Positions 36,818 to 46,088 of a DNA stretch of 64,000 nucleotides are shown piece by piece. This DNA comes from Pseudomonas silvicola. GTDB taxonomy: Bacteria; Pseudomonadota; Gammaproteobacteria; Pseudomonadales; Pseudomonadaceae. The notes under the pieces are model-generated. The model saw nothing but the letters and a program-made list of their open reading frames with translations. It searched no databases and was not told where the DNA came from. The position numbers were made by a program, and so were the translations under genes. The stretch's first letter is position 1. Every line of letters begins with the position of its first letter. Location: NCBI RefSeq assembly GCF_026651855.1, contig NZ_CP093280.1, forward strand, positions 1,838,001 to 1,902,000, in the 5' to 3' direction.

Positions 36818-39328
36818 ATGGCCCAATACGTCTACACCATGCATCGGCTGAGCAAAGTTGTTCCGCCGAAGCGGGAAATTCTCAAAAACATTTCCTTGTC
36901 GTTTTTCCCCGGCGCCAAGATCGGCGTGCTGGGCCTCAACGGCTCGGGTAAATCCACCCTGCTGAAAATCATGGCCGGCGTCGACAAGGAATTCGACGGC
37001 GAAGCGCGTCCGATGCCCGAACTCAACGTGGGTTATCTGCCGCAGGAGCCACAACTTGACCCGGCCAAGACCGTGCGTGAAGTGGTGGAAGAGGCGGTCA
37101 GCGTGATCAAGGACGCCCAGGCGCGCCTTGATGAAGTGTATGCCGCCTACGCCGACCCGGATGCCGATTTCGACAAGCTGGCCGCCGAGCAGGCCAAGCT
37201 CGAAGCCATCATTCAGGCCAGCGATGGCCACAACCTGGAGCGCCAGCTGGAAGTGGCGGCCGACGCCCTGCGTTTGCCAGCCTGGGACGCCAAGGTGGAA
37301 CACCTGTCCGGTGGTGAAAAGCGCCGCGTGGCCCTGTGCCGCCTGCTGCTGTCGGCCCCTGACATGCTGTTGCTCGACGAACCCACCAACCACCTGGACG
37401 CCGACTCCGTCGCCTGGCTGGAGCACTTCCTGCACGACTTCCCGGGCACCGTGGTCGCGATCACGCACGACCGCTACTTCCTGGACAACGTCGCCGGCTG
37501 GATCCTGGAACTGGACCGCGGCGCCGGTATTCCTTACGAGGGCAACTACTCGGGTTGGCTGGAAGCCAAGTCCGACCGTCTGGCCCAGGAGTCCAAGCAG
37601 CAGTCGGCCCATGAAAAGGCCATGAAGGAAGAACTGGAGTGGGTGCGCAAAGGCGCCAAGGCCCGCCAGTCCAAATCCAAGGCTCGTCTGCAGCGTTTCG
37701 AGGAAATGCAGTCGCAGGAATTCCAGAAGCGTTCGGAAACCAACGAAATCTACATCCCGGCCGGTCCGCGCCTGGGTGACAAGGTCATCGAATTCAAGAA
37801 CGTCACCAAGGGTTACGGCGACCGTGTGCTGATCGACAACCTGTCGTTCGCCATGCCCAAAGGCGCCATCGTCGGCGTGATCGGTGGTAACGGTGCCGGT
37901 AAGTCGACCCTGTTCCGCATGCTGATGGGCAAGGAACAACCGGACTCGGGTACCATCGAGGTCGGTGAAACCGTGCAACTGGCCTGCGTGGACCAGAGCC
38001 GTGATGACCTGGACGGCAGCAAGACTGTGTTCCAGCAGATCTCCGACGGTTCGGACAACATCCGCATCGGCAACTACGAGATCCCGTCGCGCACCTACGT
38101 GGGCCGTTTCAACTTCAAGGGCGGCGACCAGCAGAAGTTCGTCAAGGACCTGTCCGGTGGTGAAAAGCGCCGCGTGGCCCTGTGCCGCCTGCTGCTGTCG
38201 GCCCCTGACATGCTGTTGCTCGACGAACCCACCAACCACCTGGACGCCGACTCCGTCGCCTGGCTGGAGCACTTCCTGCACGACTTCCCGGGCACCGTGG
38301 TCGCGATCACGCACGACCGCTACTTCCTGGACAACGTCGCCGGCTGGATCCTGGAACTGGACCGCGGCGCCGGTATTCCTTACGAGGGCAACTACTCGGG
38401 TTGGCTGGAAGCCAAGTCCGACCGTCTGGCCCAGGAGTCCAAGCAGCAGTCGGCCCATGAAAAGGCCATGAAGGAAGAACTGGAGTGGGTGCGCAAAGGC
38501 GCCAAGGCCCGCCAGTCCAAATCCAAGGCTCGTCTGCAGCGTTTCGAGGAAATGCAGTCGCAGGAATTCCAGAAGCGTTCGGAAACCAACGAAATCTACA
38601 TCCCGGCCGGTCCGCGCCTGGGTGACAAGGTCATCGAATTCAAGAACGTCACCAAGGGTTACGGCGACCGTGTGCTGATCGACAACCTGTCGTTCGCCAT
38701 GCCCAAAGGCGCCATCGTCGGCGTGATCGGTGGTAACGGTGCCGGTAAGTCGACCCTGTTCCGCATGCTGATGGGCAAGGAACAACCGGACTCGGGTACC
38801 ATCGAGGTCGGTGAAACCGTGCAACTGGCCTGCGTGGACCAGAGCCGTGATGACCTGGACGGCAGCAAGACTGTGTTCCAGCAGATCTCCGACGGTTCGG
38901 ACAACATCCGCATCGGCAACTACGAGATCCCGTCGCGCACCTACGTGGGCCGTTTCAACTTCAAGGGCGGCGACCAGCAGAAGTTCGTCAAGGACCTGTC
39001 CGGTGGTGAGCGTGGCCGCCTGCACCTGGCCCTGACCCTGAAGGAGGGTGGCAACGTCCTGCTGCTCGACGAACCGTCCAACGACCTTGACGTTGAAACC
39101 CTGCGTTCCCTGGAAGAAGCCCTGCTGGACTTCCCGGGCGCCGCCATTGTGATTTCTCACGATCGGTGGTTCCTGGACCGCGTGGCGACCCACATCCTGG
39201 CGTACGAGGATGACTCGCAGGCGGTGTTCTTCGAAGGCAACTACACCGAGTATGAAGCCGACCGCAAAAAGCGCCTCGGCGAAGCAGCGGCCCAGCCGCA
39301 TCGGGTACGCCACAAGAAACTGGCGTAA
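36818..39328 (+). CDS. ettA: EttA energy-dependent translational throttle with internal duplication (three ABC domains)
   Basis: EttA is an ABC-F ATPase that binds the ribosomal E site and gates the first elongation step according to ATP/ADP. The normal protein has about 555 residues and two ABC domains. This one has 836 because 282 codons are tandemly repeated in frame. The order of motifs is Walker A GLNGSGKST (39-47), signature LSGGEKRRV (163), linker, Walker A GGNGAGKST (356), a second LSGGEKRRV (445), second linker, second GGNGAGKST (638), then LSGGERGRL (727) and Walker B VLLLDEPSN (about 748). The middle domain is therefore a hybrid of the ABC2 front half and the ABC1 back half. Function is uncertain. 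The ATG at 36818 gives the usual MAQYVYTMHRLSKVVPP. Confidence 0.9.
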   Translation: MAQYVYTMHRLSKVVPPKREILKNISLSFFPGAKIGVLGLNGSGKSTLLKIMAGVDKEFDGEARPMPELNVGYLPQEPQLDPAKTVREVVEEAVSVIKDAQARLDEVYAAYADPDADFDKLAAEQAKLEAIIQASDGHNLERQLEVAADALRLPAWDAKVEHLSGGEKRRVALCRLLLSAPDMLLLDEPTNHLDADSVAWLEHFLHDFPGTVVAITHDRYFLDNVAGWILELDRGAGIPYEGNYSGWLEAKSDRLAQESKQQSAHEKAMKEELEWVRKGAKARQSKSKARLQRFEEMQSQEFQKRSETNEIYIPAGPRLGDKVIEFKNVTKGYGDRVLIDNLSFAMPKGAIVGVIGGNGAGKSTLFRMLMGKEQPDSGTIEVGETVQLACVDQSRDDLDGSKTVFQQISDGSDNIRIGNYEIPSRTYVGRFNFKGGDQQKFVKDLSGGEKRRVALCRLLLSAPDMLLLDEPTNHLDADSVAWLEHFLHDFPGTVVAITHDRYFLDNVAGWILELDRGAGIPYEGNYSGWLEAKSDRLAQESKQQSAHEKAMKEELEWVRKGAKARQSKSKARLQRFEEMQSQEFQKRSETNEIYIPAGPRLGDKVIEFKNVTKGYGDRVLIDNLSFAMPKGAIVGVIGGNGAGKSTLFRMLMGKEQPDSGTIEVGETVQLACVDQSRDDLDGSKTVFQQISDGSDNIRIGNYEIPSRTYVGRFNFKGGDQQKFVKDLSGGERGRLHLALTLKEGGNVLLLDEPSNDLDVETLRSLEEALLDFPGAAIVISHDRWFLDRVATHILAYEDDSQAVFFEGNYTEYEADRKKRLGEAAAQPHRVRHKKLA
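37305..38996 (+). repeat. 846-bp exact tandem duplication inside ettA
   Basis: Units are 37305-38150 and 38151-38996 and appear identical. The sequence ACCTGTCCGGTGGTGA (16 bp, the LSGGE codons) occurs at the left parent site, the junction and the right parent site, so the duplication fits unequal recombination between the two ABC signatures. Confidence 0.92.
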
Positions 39329-39331
39329 CAG

Positions 39332-39358
39332 GACGGGGCCTTCGGGCCCCGTTTTTTT
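39332..39358 (+). terminator. Rho-independent terminator of ettA
   Basis: ACGGGGCC, a TTC loop and GGCCCCGT are followed directly by seven T residues. Confidence 0.92.
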
Positions 39359-39383
39359 GCGTCCGGTTCGTGGCGCCCTGGGC

Positions 39384-39830
39384 TCAACCCATGTCGATTT
39401 CGACGATCTCGATGGTCATGTCACCCACGGGCCTGCGCCACACCACCTCATCCCCCACGCGCGCTCCAAGCAATGCGCTTCCCAATGGCGAGCCCCAGTT
39501 GATCAGCCCCTGGGCCGCATCCGCTTCATCCTCGCCCACCAGGCACACCCGTTGTTCATCACCTTGGTTATCGGCAAAAGTCACCCAACTGCCAATCTGC
39601 ACTTTGCCGTTATCCGTGGCGTTGACCACCTGGGCGCTCTTCACGCGGAGGGTGAAATAATGCAGGTCGGCCAGGCGTTGGGGATCGTCGCCAGGGCCTT
39701 GCAGGTCGCGCAGGCGGGCCTTCAGCAAGGTCAGGCCCTGGGGGGTGACGTAATTGGGCTGGTCACTGACCCGTCGCTCCGCAGCCTGGGCGGGCTGGGC
39801 GTGGTCCTCGTTGACGAAAGCTCGGCTCAC
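39384..39830 (-). CDS. GreA/GreB-type C-terminal domain protein
   Basis: This 148-residue protein starts at a GTG preceded by GGAGT (MSRAFVNEDHAQPA). The C-terminal half (IGSWVTFADNQGDEQRVCLV, then SPLGSALLGARVGDEVVWRR) is the GreA/GreB FKBP-like domain that docks on the RNA polymerase secondary channel. A short helical region (TPQGLTLLKARLRDLQG) precedes it but is far shorter than the Gre coiled coil. It may therefore bind polymerase without stimulating cleavage, like Rnk-type proteins. It converges on ettA. Confidence 0.75.
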   Translation of the reverse strand: MSRAFVNEDHAQPAQAAERRVSDQPNYVTPQGLTLLKARLRDLQGPGDDPQRLADLHYFTLRVKSAQVVNATDNGKVQIGSWVTFADNQGDEQRVCLVGEDEADAAQGLINWGSPLGSALLGARVGDEVVWRRPVGDMTIEIVEIDMG

Positions 39831-39859
39831 GGGGTACTCCTTTTGGTTCAGCGTTGCCC

Positions 39860-39921
39860 CTTTCCCGAACCTTACCCGGTCCCGTATAGGAACACTGTGG
39901 GACCGGGCGAAGCTCGGGAAA
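39860..39921. repeat. REP palindrome pair
   Basis: Two inverted arms (39860-39882 and 39899-39921) contain the CGAAGCTCGGG core, with three mismatches in the left arm. Confidence 0.75.
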
Positions 39922-39934
39922 AGAACGACGCGGT

Positions 39935-40285
39935 TCAAGGGTGATACGCGCGCCCTTCACCCTGGGTTTTCTGCTGCTGCCAGGCGCGCTCTCGGTCATC
40001 ACCGTGCTGCACGCTCCAGTCGCTCTGGTTCGGCTGCGCCGCCGCGCTGGCCTGGCATTGGCGGAAGCCGTCATCCCAGCCCGTGGAATACAGCTTCTCA
40101 TGCAGGTAGCGGGGCACGTTCTTCTCGAACTGGCCGTTCACCCCCGCCGCCTCGCGCCCACTGCCGCAGCCATCCTTGAACCCGTCGGCGTACGCGGGCG
40201 GGTAGCCCTGGCTGATCATCTGTTCATGGGTCGACTGGCAACCCACCAACACCACCATCACACTCACCAACGCCCAGCGCCACAT
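39935..40285 (-). CDS. Small lipoprotein of unknown function
   Basis: The 116-residue product has a signal MWRWALVSVMVVLVGC with a clear lipobox (VLVGC). The mature part contains YPPAYADGFKDGCGSGREA and YSTGWDDGFRQC, with paired Gly-Phe/Asp-Gly repeats and two extra cysteines. This looks like a conserved Pseudomonas lipoprotein of unknown role. The start at 40285 is preferred over an upstream one because it gives a compact signal peptide. Confidence 0.75.
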   Translation of the reverse strand: MWRWALVSVMVVLVGCQSTHEQMISQGYPPAYADGFKDGCGSGREAAGVNGQFEKNVPRYLHEKLYSTGWDDGFRQCQASAAAQPNQSDWSVQHGDDRERAWQQQKTQGEGRAYHP

Positions 40286-40409
40286 GATTCGACTCCCGAT
40301 CCATGCCCACCGCACCCGTCTGGAAACAGCGACGGTTAAAGGGTGGACCCATGAGTCAAGTCTAGGTTCGATTTAGTCGCGGCCCTGTCAAACCGTTGTG
40401 ATGGATTTG

Positions 40410-42263
40410 TCAGTAGTGGTACCACTTCACCTCAAGCATCACTTCGTTACGCGGCCCGGTGAGCTCGCTGAAGTCGCGCTGGGCGCTCAGGCGCAGCCCC
40501 AGGTTGCGTGATAGCTCCCACTGCTGGTTGAGGCTCAGTGTGCGGCGTACTTCGCCGTTGAGGAAGTAGTCCCCCTGGGCTTCCAGGCGCAGGTTGCCCA
40601 GGCGGTTTTTCCACAATAGACCGCTGTCGAAGCCGGCGGCGGGGGAGATCATGGCCGAGAAGTCGTTGTTGTGTTCCACCCGCACCGTGCCCAGGGCGAA
40701 TGCCAGGGTATCGTCGCCCAGTTGCCAGGTGCCACCGCCGCCGCCATTGACATGGCTGACCAGGGTTTCGTCGCCGTGCTTGCCCAGCACCCGCTCCAGG
40801 CCGCCGGTGACTTGCCATGACCAGGGTTGCAGCAACGCGTTGCGCGGGGTCATGGAGCGGATGGTGGCCAGGTCCAGGCGCTGTACCTGCCAGTGGTTGC
40901 CCTCGTACTGGCGCAGCTTCATGTTGAGGATTTCGATCTGCGCGCCCAAGGGGAAGCCCTGGGCGTTGTCGTTGAGGTCATGGTAAGCCATGCGCAGGCC
41001 ATACTCGCCGAAGGCCTTGCCATCGCGGCTGCCCACGCCCACCTGCCAGGTGCGCGAGTCGTGGCCATCTTCCGGCAGGCCGGGGCGCTCCACGTTCAGT
41101 GGGGGCGGCGGGTTCTGGCTGATGGCCCGCAGCAGCTGATAGCTGCGCTGGGTGCGGCCTGCCTCGCGGTCCTGGCCGGTGGCGCGATAGCGCTCCAGGC
41201 GGTAGGCAGCGTCCAGGATCAGGGCCCGGCGGTCAGCGGCCAGCGCCTTGAAACCGGGGTTTTGCAGTTGCTCGGTGTCTTCGGCCACCTTGAGCACCCA
41301 GTGCTGCTCGTCAGCGCTCAATGGCTTGGCACGGTCGAGCAACTCCCGTTCGCGGGAAGGCCGGTAGTCGATCTCGCCCACCATGCCAGCCTGCTTCACC
41401 GCCTTCACGGTATCAGTGGGGATCGCGGTCAGCGGAAACTGTGGCGTGAGGCGCAGGCTGGGGCGCGCCACTTGCAGCAACTCCAGCAAGCGGTACGAGC
41501 AGTTTTCGTCGAAGAAGAAATAGTCGAAACGCACCTGCTGCAGTTCCCACACATGTTCGACCATGCGCCCGGTTTCCTCGGGTGTCAGGTTCAGGTGGTA
41601 TTCCCACAGGTCGCGGTTTTCCAGGCTGCGGTATTCAGCCAGTTTCTGTTGGTAGGGCACCAGCGAGAACATGCCCGGGTAGCCGCCGGCCAGGCCTTTC
41701 CAGGCATACAGGATGCTGTTGTCGTTGCCTTCGATGTAGGCCCCGAAGTTGATCGCGTAGCTCAGCAGCGAGGTCTTGTCCTGGCTGGCTTCAGCCTGGT
41801 CGATGCGCAGCAGCGTGTGGCCGAACATGGAGGAGGGGCTGTTCAGGTAGGCCGCCGGAAACACCAGCACGGTGTGGTGCGGCGAGATTTCCTTGTACCA
41901 CTTGTGGAAGTCTGTGCACTCGGCGGCAGGCAAGTCGTTCAAGCCCAGTTGCGCGCGCAGCCAGCGCGTGCGGGCGGGGAACACGCACTGGGCCTGCTGG
42001 TCGTCCTTGCTGGCGGGGGCGTACAGCGCCTCGACGGTGGCCGCCAATTCTCGGTCGGGGTGGTGAGCGCCGTCGGGGGCCAGGAAGAAGCGCTGGTCAT
42101 CCACGTAGCTGCGCCAGCCGCCGAACTTGGCCGGGGTGTAATGGCCCAGCGCAAGCCAATACGGGTCGGCTGCCAGGGTAGCGATTCGGGATGGATCCAC
42201 GTGAGGTGCGGCATGCAACGGGGCGCACACACAGAGCGCCAGGTAAGCAAGGCGTTTGAGCAT
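40410..42263 (-). CDS. DUF4105 (Lnb-type N-terminal) periplasmic/outer-membrane protein
   Basis: This protein is about 617 residues long with a signal peptide (LAYLALCVCAPLHAA). The DUF4105 domain contains CTDFHKWYKEISPHHTVLVF, SPSSMFGHTLLRID and FFFDENCSYRLLELLQ. The FGHTLLR and ENCSYRLLE blocks carry the conserved His and Cys of the family. The C-terminal third has alternating aromatic/polar strands ending FSELTGPRNEVMLEVKWYHY, suggesting a beta-barrel. Function is not established. It is followed downstream on the same strand by the small lipoprotein gene. Confidence 0.8.
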   Translation of the reverse strand: MLKRLAYLALCVCAPLHAAPHVDPSRIATLAADPYWLALGHYTPAKFGGWRSYVDDQRFFLAPDGAHHPDRELAATVEALYAPASKDDQQAQCVFPARTRWLRAQLGLNDLPAAECTDFHKWYKEISPHHTVLVFPAAYLNSPSSMFGHTLLRIDQAEASQDKTSLLSYAINFGAYIEGNDNSILYAWKGLAGGYPGMFSLVPYQQKLAEYRSLENRDLWEYHLNLTPEETGRMVEHVWELQQVRFDYFFFDENCSYRLLELLQVARPSLRLTPQFPLTAIPTDTVKAVKQAGMVGEIDYRPSRERELLDRAKPLSADEQHWVLKVAEDTEQLQNPGFKALAADRRALILDAAYRLERYRATGQDREAGRTQRSYQLLRAISQNPPPPLNVERPGLPEDGHDSRTWQVGVGSRDGKAFGEYGLRMAYHDLNDNAQGFPLGAQIEILNMKLRQYEGNHWQVQRLDLATIRSMTPRNALLQPWSWQVTGGLERVLGKHGDETLVSHVNGGGGGTWQLGDDTLAFALGTVRVEHNNDFSAMISPAAGFDSGLLWKNRLGNLRLEAQGDYFLNGEVRRTLSLNQQWELSRNLGLRLSAQRDFSELTGPRNEVMLEVKWYHY

Positions 42264-42312
42264 CGTTGGCAACTAGGTCAGGTGGACGAAAAGGCGTGCC
42301 GCGGTGGCGTGG

Positions 42313-42337
42313 AAAATCCCGCCCCGAGGGGCGGGCG
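42313..42337 (-). terminator. Terminator of the DUF3015 gene
   Basis: On the minus strand the stem CCCGCCCC-TCGG-GGCGGG is followed by ATTTTCC, nine bases after the stop of the DUF3015 gene. Confidence 0.65.
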
Positions 42338-42345
42338 GTTCGAGC

Positions 42346-42834
42346 TTAGGCCTCTGCTGCGTACTTGGCCAGGCGTGGGTCGGTCTTGAGCACGTTCATG
42401 GTGTTGGCGTGAACATCATCGGCCGTCACGTTGGCGGTCTTGAAGATGTCCTGGAAGTGCTGGTGGGTGACGGATTCAAAGTAGGCGCGGTCCTGGGGCG
42501 CGACGCCCAGCACCACCGCGTAGGTGGTCAGCGCTTCGCCTTGGCCCTTGGCCATGTCTTCGGAGAGTTCGTTCATCATGCCGTTCATGGCGATCCACGA
42601 CTTGCCGCCGTAGGTCAGTGCCGCATTGGTGGAGCAACCGTTGGTGCCCGAGGTCATGCCGAAGGTGGCGTTACCCGAGGTGCCGTTGGTGGTGGACGCA
42701 AGGAAGTGAGCCGGTGTGCCGCGCTGGCCCTGGAACAGCATGTTCCCCCAACCGCAGTCCGGGCCGCCAGGGGCCTGGGCCATGGCGTTGAGCGAGACGA
42801 CGGTGAACAGCGTACCCAGAAGAATCCGTTTCAT
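42346..42834 (-). CDS. DUF3015 periplasmic protein
   Basis: The 162-residue protein has a signal peptide (KRILLGTLFTVVSLNAMA). Its mature part has the family pattern CGWGNMLFQGQRGTPAHFLA, GTSGNATFGMTSGTNGCST and FTAxD-like segments. Two cysteines could pair in the periplasm. The DUF3015 role is unknown, although homologues are widespread in gamma-proteobacteria. It is probably a single-gene unit with its own terminator. Confidence 0.85.
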   Translation of the reverse strand: MKRILLGTLFTVVSLNAMAQAPGGPDCGWGNMLFQGQRGTPAHFLASTTNGTSGNATFGMTSGTNGCSTNAALTYGGKSWIAMNGMMNELSEDMAKGQGEALTTYAVVLGVAPQDRAYFESVTHQHFQDIFKTANVTADDVHANTMNVLKTDPRLAKYAAEA

Positions 42835-43076
42835 AGCTTTGTTCTCTTTGTAAGGTGCAAAACCAAGGGTTCAGGATTGCCTGGGACTGCTTCGCTCCAG
42901 GACGCAGTTTGGAGTTTAGGCGGGGTTTACTGGTTCCACTGAAAAACTGGCTATTTGCATGAGCTGATTATCCATGGGGCCCCTCCACCGGCAGCGATCA
43001 ACCCGCAAGCGCTTGCAGCTTGAAGCTTTTCAGCGCCAGAATGCCGTCATCTGCCCCGCCGAAGTAAGGATGCCCG

Positions 43077-45515
43077 ATGCCTGATCCTGTTGCTGCCAGC
43101 CTGCGTCTTGCGCCAGAAGCGCTGACCCGTCCGTTTTCCGCTGAACAGTTCAGCTTCTCCACCACCAATGATCTGGAGCCCTTTCGCGGTGTGCTTGGCC
43201 AGGAGCGCGCAGTCGAGGCGCTGCAATTCGGCGTGGCCATGCCACGCCCTGGCTACAACGTATTCGTCATGGGCGAGCCGGGCACCGGCCGCTTCTCGTT
43301 CGTCAAACGCTACCTCAAGGCCGAGGGCAAGCGCCTGCAGACGCCGCCCGACTGGGTGTACGTCAACAACTTCGACGAGCCTCGCGAGCCGCGCGCGCTG
43401 GAGCTGCCACCGGGCACCGCCGCAAACTTCATCGGCGATATCGGCGGGCTGATCGACAACCTGCTCTCGACCTTCCCGGCGGTGTTCGAGCACCCGTCCT
43501 ACCAGCAGAAAAAGAGCGGTATCGACCGCGCCTTCAACCAGCGCTACGACCGCGCCCTGGACGTCATCGAACGCCTGTCCCTGGAAAAGGACGTGGCGCT
43601 GTACCGTGACAGCAGCAACATCGCCTTCACGCCCATGCTCGATGGGAAGGCTTTGGACGAGGCCGAATTCGCGCAGTTGCCCGAAGCCGACCGTGACCGC
43701 TTTCACCAGGACATTTCCGACCTGGAAGAACGCCTCAACGAGGAGCTGGCCAGCCTGCCGCAATGGAAGCGCGAGTCCGGCAACCAACTGCGCCAGTTGA
43801 ACGAAGAAACCATCACCCTGGCCCTGCAACCCCTGCTGGCGCCGCTGTCGGAAAAATACGCCGAGAACGCCGCGGTGTGCGCGTACCTGCAGGCCATGCA
43901 GGTGTACCTGCTCAAGACGGTGGTCGAGCAACTGGTAGACGATAGCAAGACCGACGCTCAGGCCCGCAAGCTGCTGGAAGAGCAATACGCCCCCAGCCTG
44001 GTAGTGGGCCACCCCAACAGCGGTGGCGCGCCGGTGGTGTTCGAGCCGCACCCGACCTATGACAACTTGTTCGGGCGCATCGAATACAGCACCGACCAGG
44101 GCGCGCTGTACACCACCTACCGGCAACTGCGCCCCGGGGCGTTGCACCGCGCCAACGGCGGTTTCCTGATTCTGGAAGCCGAGAAAATGCTCGGCGAGCC
44201 TTTCGTGTGGGACGCCCTGAAGCGCGCTTTGCAATCGCGCAAGCTGAAGATGGAGTCGCCATTGGGCGAGTACGGTCGCCTGGCCACCGTCACCCTGACG
44301 CCGCAGATGATTCCCTTGCAGGTCAAGGTCGTCATCATCGGTTCGCGCCAGTTGTACTACGCCCTGCAGGACGCCGACCCGGACTTCCAGGAGATGTTCC
44401 GGGTGCTGGTGGACTTCGATGAAGACATCCCCATGGTGGACGAGAGCCTGGAGCAGTTCGCCCAGTTGCTCAAGACCCGCACCTCGGAAGAGGGCATGGC
44501 ACCACTGACTGCTGATGCGGTGGCGCGCCTGGCCACCTACAGCGCGCGCCTGGCCGAGCACCAGGGGCGCTTGTCGGCGCGCATCGGCGACCTGTTCCAG
44601 CTGGTCAGCGAGGCGGATTTCATTCGCCACCTGGCCAATGACGAGATGACTGACGCCGGCCACATCGACCGAGCCCTCAAGGCCAAGGCCACGCGCACCG
44701 GCCGGGTGTCGGCGCGCATCCTGGACGACATGCTGGCCGGCATCATTCTCATCGACACCGATGGCGCCGCCGTGGGCAAGTGCAATGGCCTGACGGTGCT
44801 GGAAGTGGGTGATTCCGCCTTCGGCGTGCCAGCGCGCATTTCGGCCACGGTGTACCCGGGCGGCAGCGGCATCGTCGACATCGAGCGCGAGGTCAACCTG
44901 GGCCAGCCCATCCACTCCAAGGGGGTTATGATTCTCACCGGCTACCTGGGTAGCCGTTATGCCCAGGAGTTTCCGCTGGCGATTTCGGCGAGCATCGCCC
45001 TGGAACAGTCCTACGGCTATGTGGACGGTGATAGCGCGTCGCTGGGGGAGGCCTGCACACTGATCTCGGCGCTGTCGCGCACCCCGCTCAAGCAGTGCTT
45101 CGCCATCACTGGCTCCATCAACCAGTTTGGTGAAGTGCAGGCGGTGGGCGGCGTCAATGAAAAAATCGAAGGCTTCTTCCGCCTCTGCGAAGCGCGCGGC
45201 CTGACCGGGGAGCAGGGGGCGATCATTCCCCAGGCCAACGTCGCTACCCTGATGCTGGACGAGAAAGTGTTGCAGGCCGTCCGTGCCGGCCAGTTCCACG
45301 TGTACGCGGTGCGCCAGGCCGATGAGGCCCTGAGCTTGCTGGTAGGCGAGGACGCGGGTGCGCCGGACGCCGACGGCCAGTTCCCGGAAGGCAGCGTCAA
45401 CGCCCGGGTGGTTGAGCGCTTGCGAGAAATCGCCGAGATGATCAGCGAGGAAGATCTCAAGGAAGCCGAGAAGGAACACGCCGAAGCCGAACTGGCTCAG
45501 GTCAAGCCAGCCTGA
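43077..45515 (+). CDS. Lon-like ATP-dependent protease (LonB/AsrA type)
   Basis: This is an 812-residue cytosolic protein. The N-terminal ATPase part has an atypical Walker A, GEPGTGRFSF near residue 65 with Arg where Lys is usual, and a long helical insertion (about 170-290). The C-terminal Lon proteolytic domain is complete, with catalytic Ser653 in VDGDSASLGEAC and Lys696 in GGVNEKIEGFF, 43 residues apart as in Lon. Size and architecture match P. aeruginosa AsrA (PA0779), a protease linked to the heat-shock response under aminoglycosides. It ends with a hairpin at 45525. Confidence 0.88.
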   Translation: MPDPVAASLRLAPEALTRPFSAEQFSFSTTNDLEPFRGVLGQERAVEALQFGVAMPRPGYNVFVMGEPGTGRFSFVKRYLKAEGKRLQTPPDWVYVNNFDEPREPRALELPPGTAANFIGDIGGLIDNLLSTFPAVFEHPSYQQKKSGIDRAFNQRYDRALDVIERLSLEKDVALYRDSSNIAFTPMLDGKALDEAEFAQLPEADRDRFHQDISDLEERLNEELASLPQWKRESGNQLRQLNEETITLALQPLLAPLSEKYAENAAVCAYLQAMQVYLLKTVVEQLVDDSKTDAQARKLLEEQYAPSLVVGHPNSGGAPVVFEPHPTYDNLFGRIEYSTDQGALYTTYRQLRPGALHRANGGFLILEAEKMLGEPFVWDALKRALQSRKLKMESPLGEYGRLATVTLTPQMIPLQVKVVIIGSRQLYYALQDADPDFQEMFRVLVDFDEDIPMVDESLEQFAQLLKTRTSEEGMAPLTADAVARLATYSARLAEHQGRLSARIGDLFQLVSEADFIRHLANDEMTDAGHIDRALKAKATRTGRVSARILDDMLAGIILIDTDGAAVGKCNGLTVLEVGDSAFGVPARISATVYPGGSGIVDIEREVNLGQPIHSKGVMILTGYLGSRYAQEFPLAISASIALEQSYGYVDGDSASLGEACTLISALSRTPLKQCFAITGSINQFGEVQAVGGVNEKIEGFFRLCEARGLTGEQGAIIPQANVATLMLDEKVLQAVRAGQFHVYAVRQADEALSLLVGEDAGAPDADGQFPEGSVNARVVERLREIAEMISEEDLKEAEKEHAEAELAQVKPA

Positions 45516-45524
45516 AACGGGGAG

Positions 45525-45548
45525 GGCGCCGGATGACCATTCGGCGCC
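45525..45548 (+). terminator. Hairpin after the Lon-like gene
   Basis: GGCGCCGGATGACCATTCGGCGCC folds into an interrupted stem. The T-rich tract downstream is weak, so termination efficiency is uncertain. Confidence 0.5.
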
Positions 45549-45676
45549 TGACCAGGCAGTCGCACATTGCCAGCGGTGGTTTTCTTCTATCCTCAGGGCA
45601 TGGATAGCCACGGGTCGCAGGATTGAAACAGTCTTCCATCGAAGGCTGAAGCAGTGTTTTATTGAGGAGCGACGTC

Positions 45677-45997
45677 ATGCCGCGCAACCTCAGCCTTACG
45701 CGTCAATGCCTGGGTCTGGTGACCCGAATCGAATGCAGCATACGCCCACTGGCCGGCGATACCGGTATGTGGACTCTGCTTTTCGCCGCTGGCATGGCAG
45801 GCGAACAACCTTCCGCCATCAAGTCCCAGGGCCCGTTCCCGGGCCCCACCGTCGCCGAATCGGTGATGGACGCCATTGTCGACAGCCTTACCTTGCACGG
45901 CTACCAGGTAGCGGGTGACCCGCAGATCTGGTCGCTGCACCTGCAGGCGCAGTTGCGCAAGATCAATGGCGAGCGATGTCAGCGCTGTTCCTCCTGA
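45677..45997 (+). CDS. Conserved hypothetical protein
   Basis: The 106-residue product begins [20 protein letters not shown] and contains [19 protein letters not shown] and a C-terminal CQRC. There is no signal peptide or membrane segment. A GAGGAGCG precedes the ATG, supporting translation. I do not recognise the family. It could be a small Pseudomonas-specific regulator or accessory protein, but no function is claimed. Confidence 0.6.
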   Translation: MPRNLSLTRQCLGLVTRIECSIRPLAGDTGMWTLLFAAGMAGEQPSAIKSQGPFPGPTVAESVMDAIVDSLTLHGYQVAGDPQIWSLHLQAQLRKINGERCQRCSS

Positions 45998-46088
45998 TGC
46001 GGATGTGGCGCAGTGTCGCAGGAGGCGGCGTCGCGACCTGGCAGGTATAATCGGCGCCCCGATTCCTACCCGCCAGGTGCTGTTTTCA

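Noticed and set aside
36569-39313. Minus-strand frame opposite ettA
   Set aside because: It carries the same 846-bp repeat as ettA only because it is antisense to it, and has no recognisable motifs.
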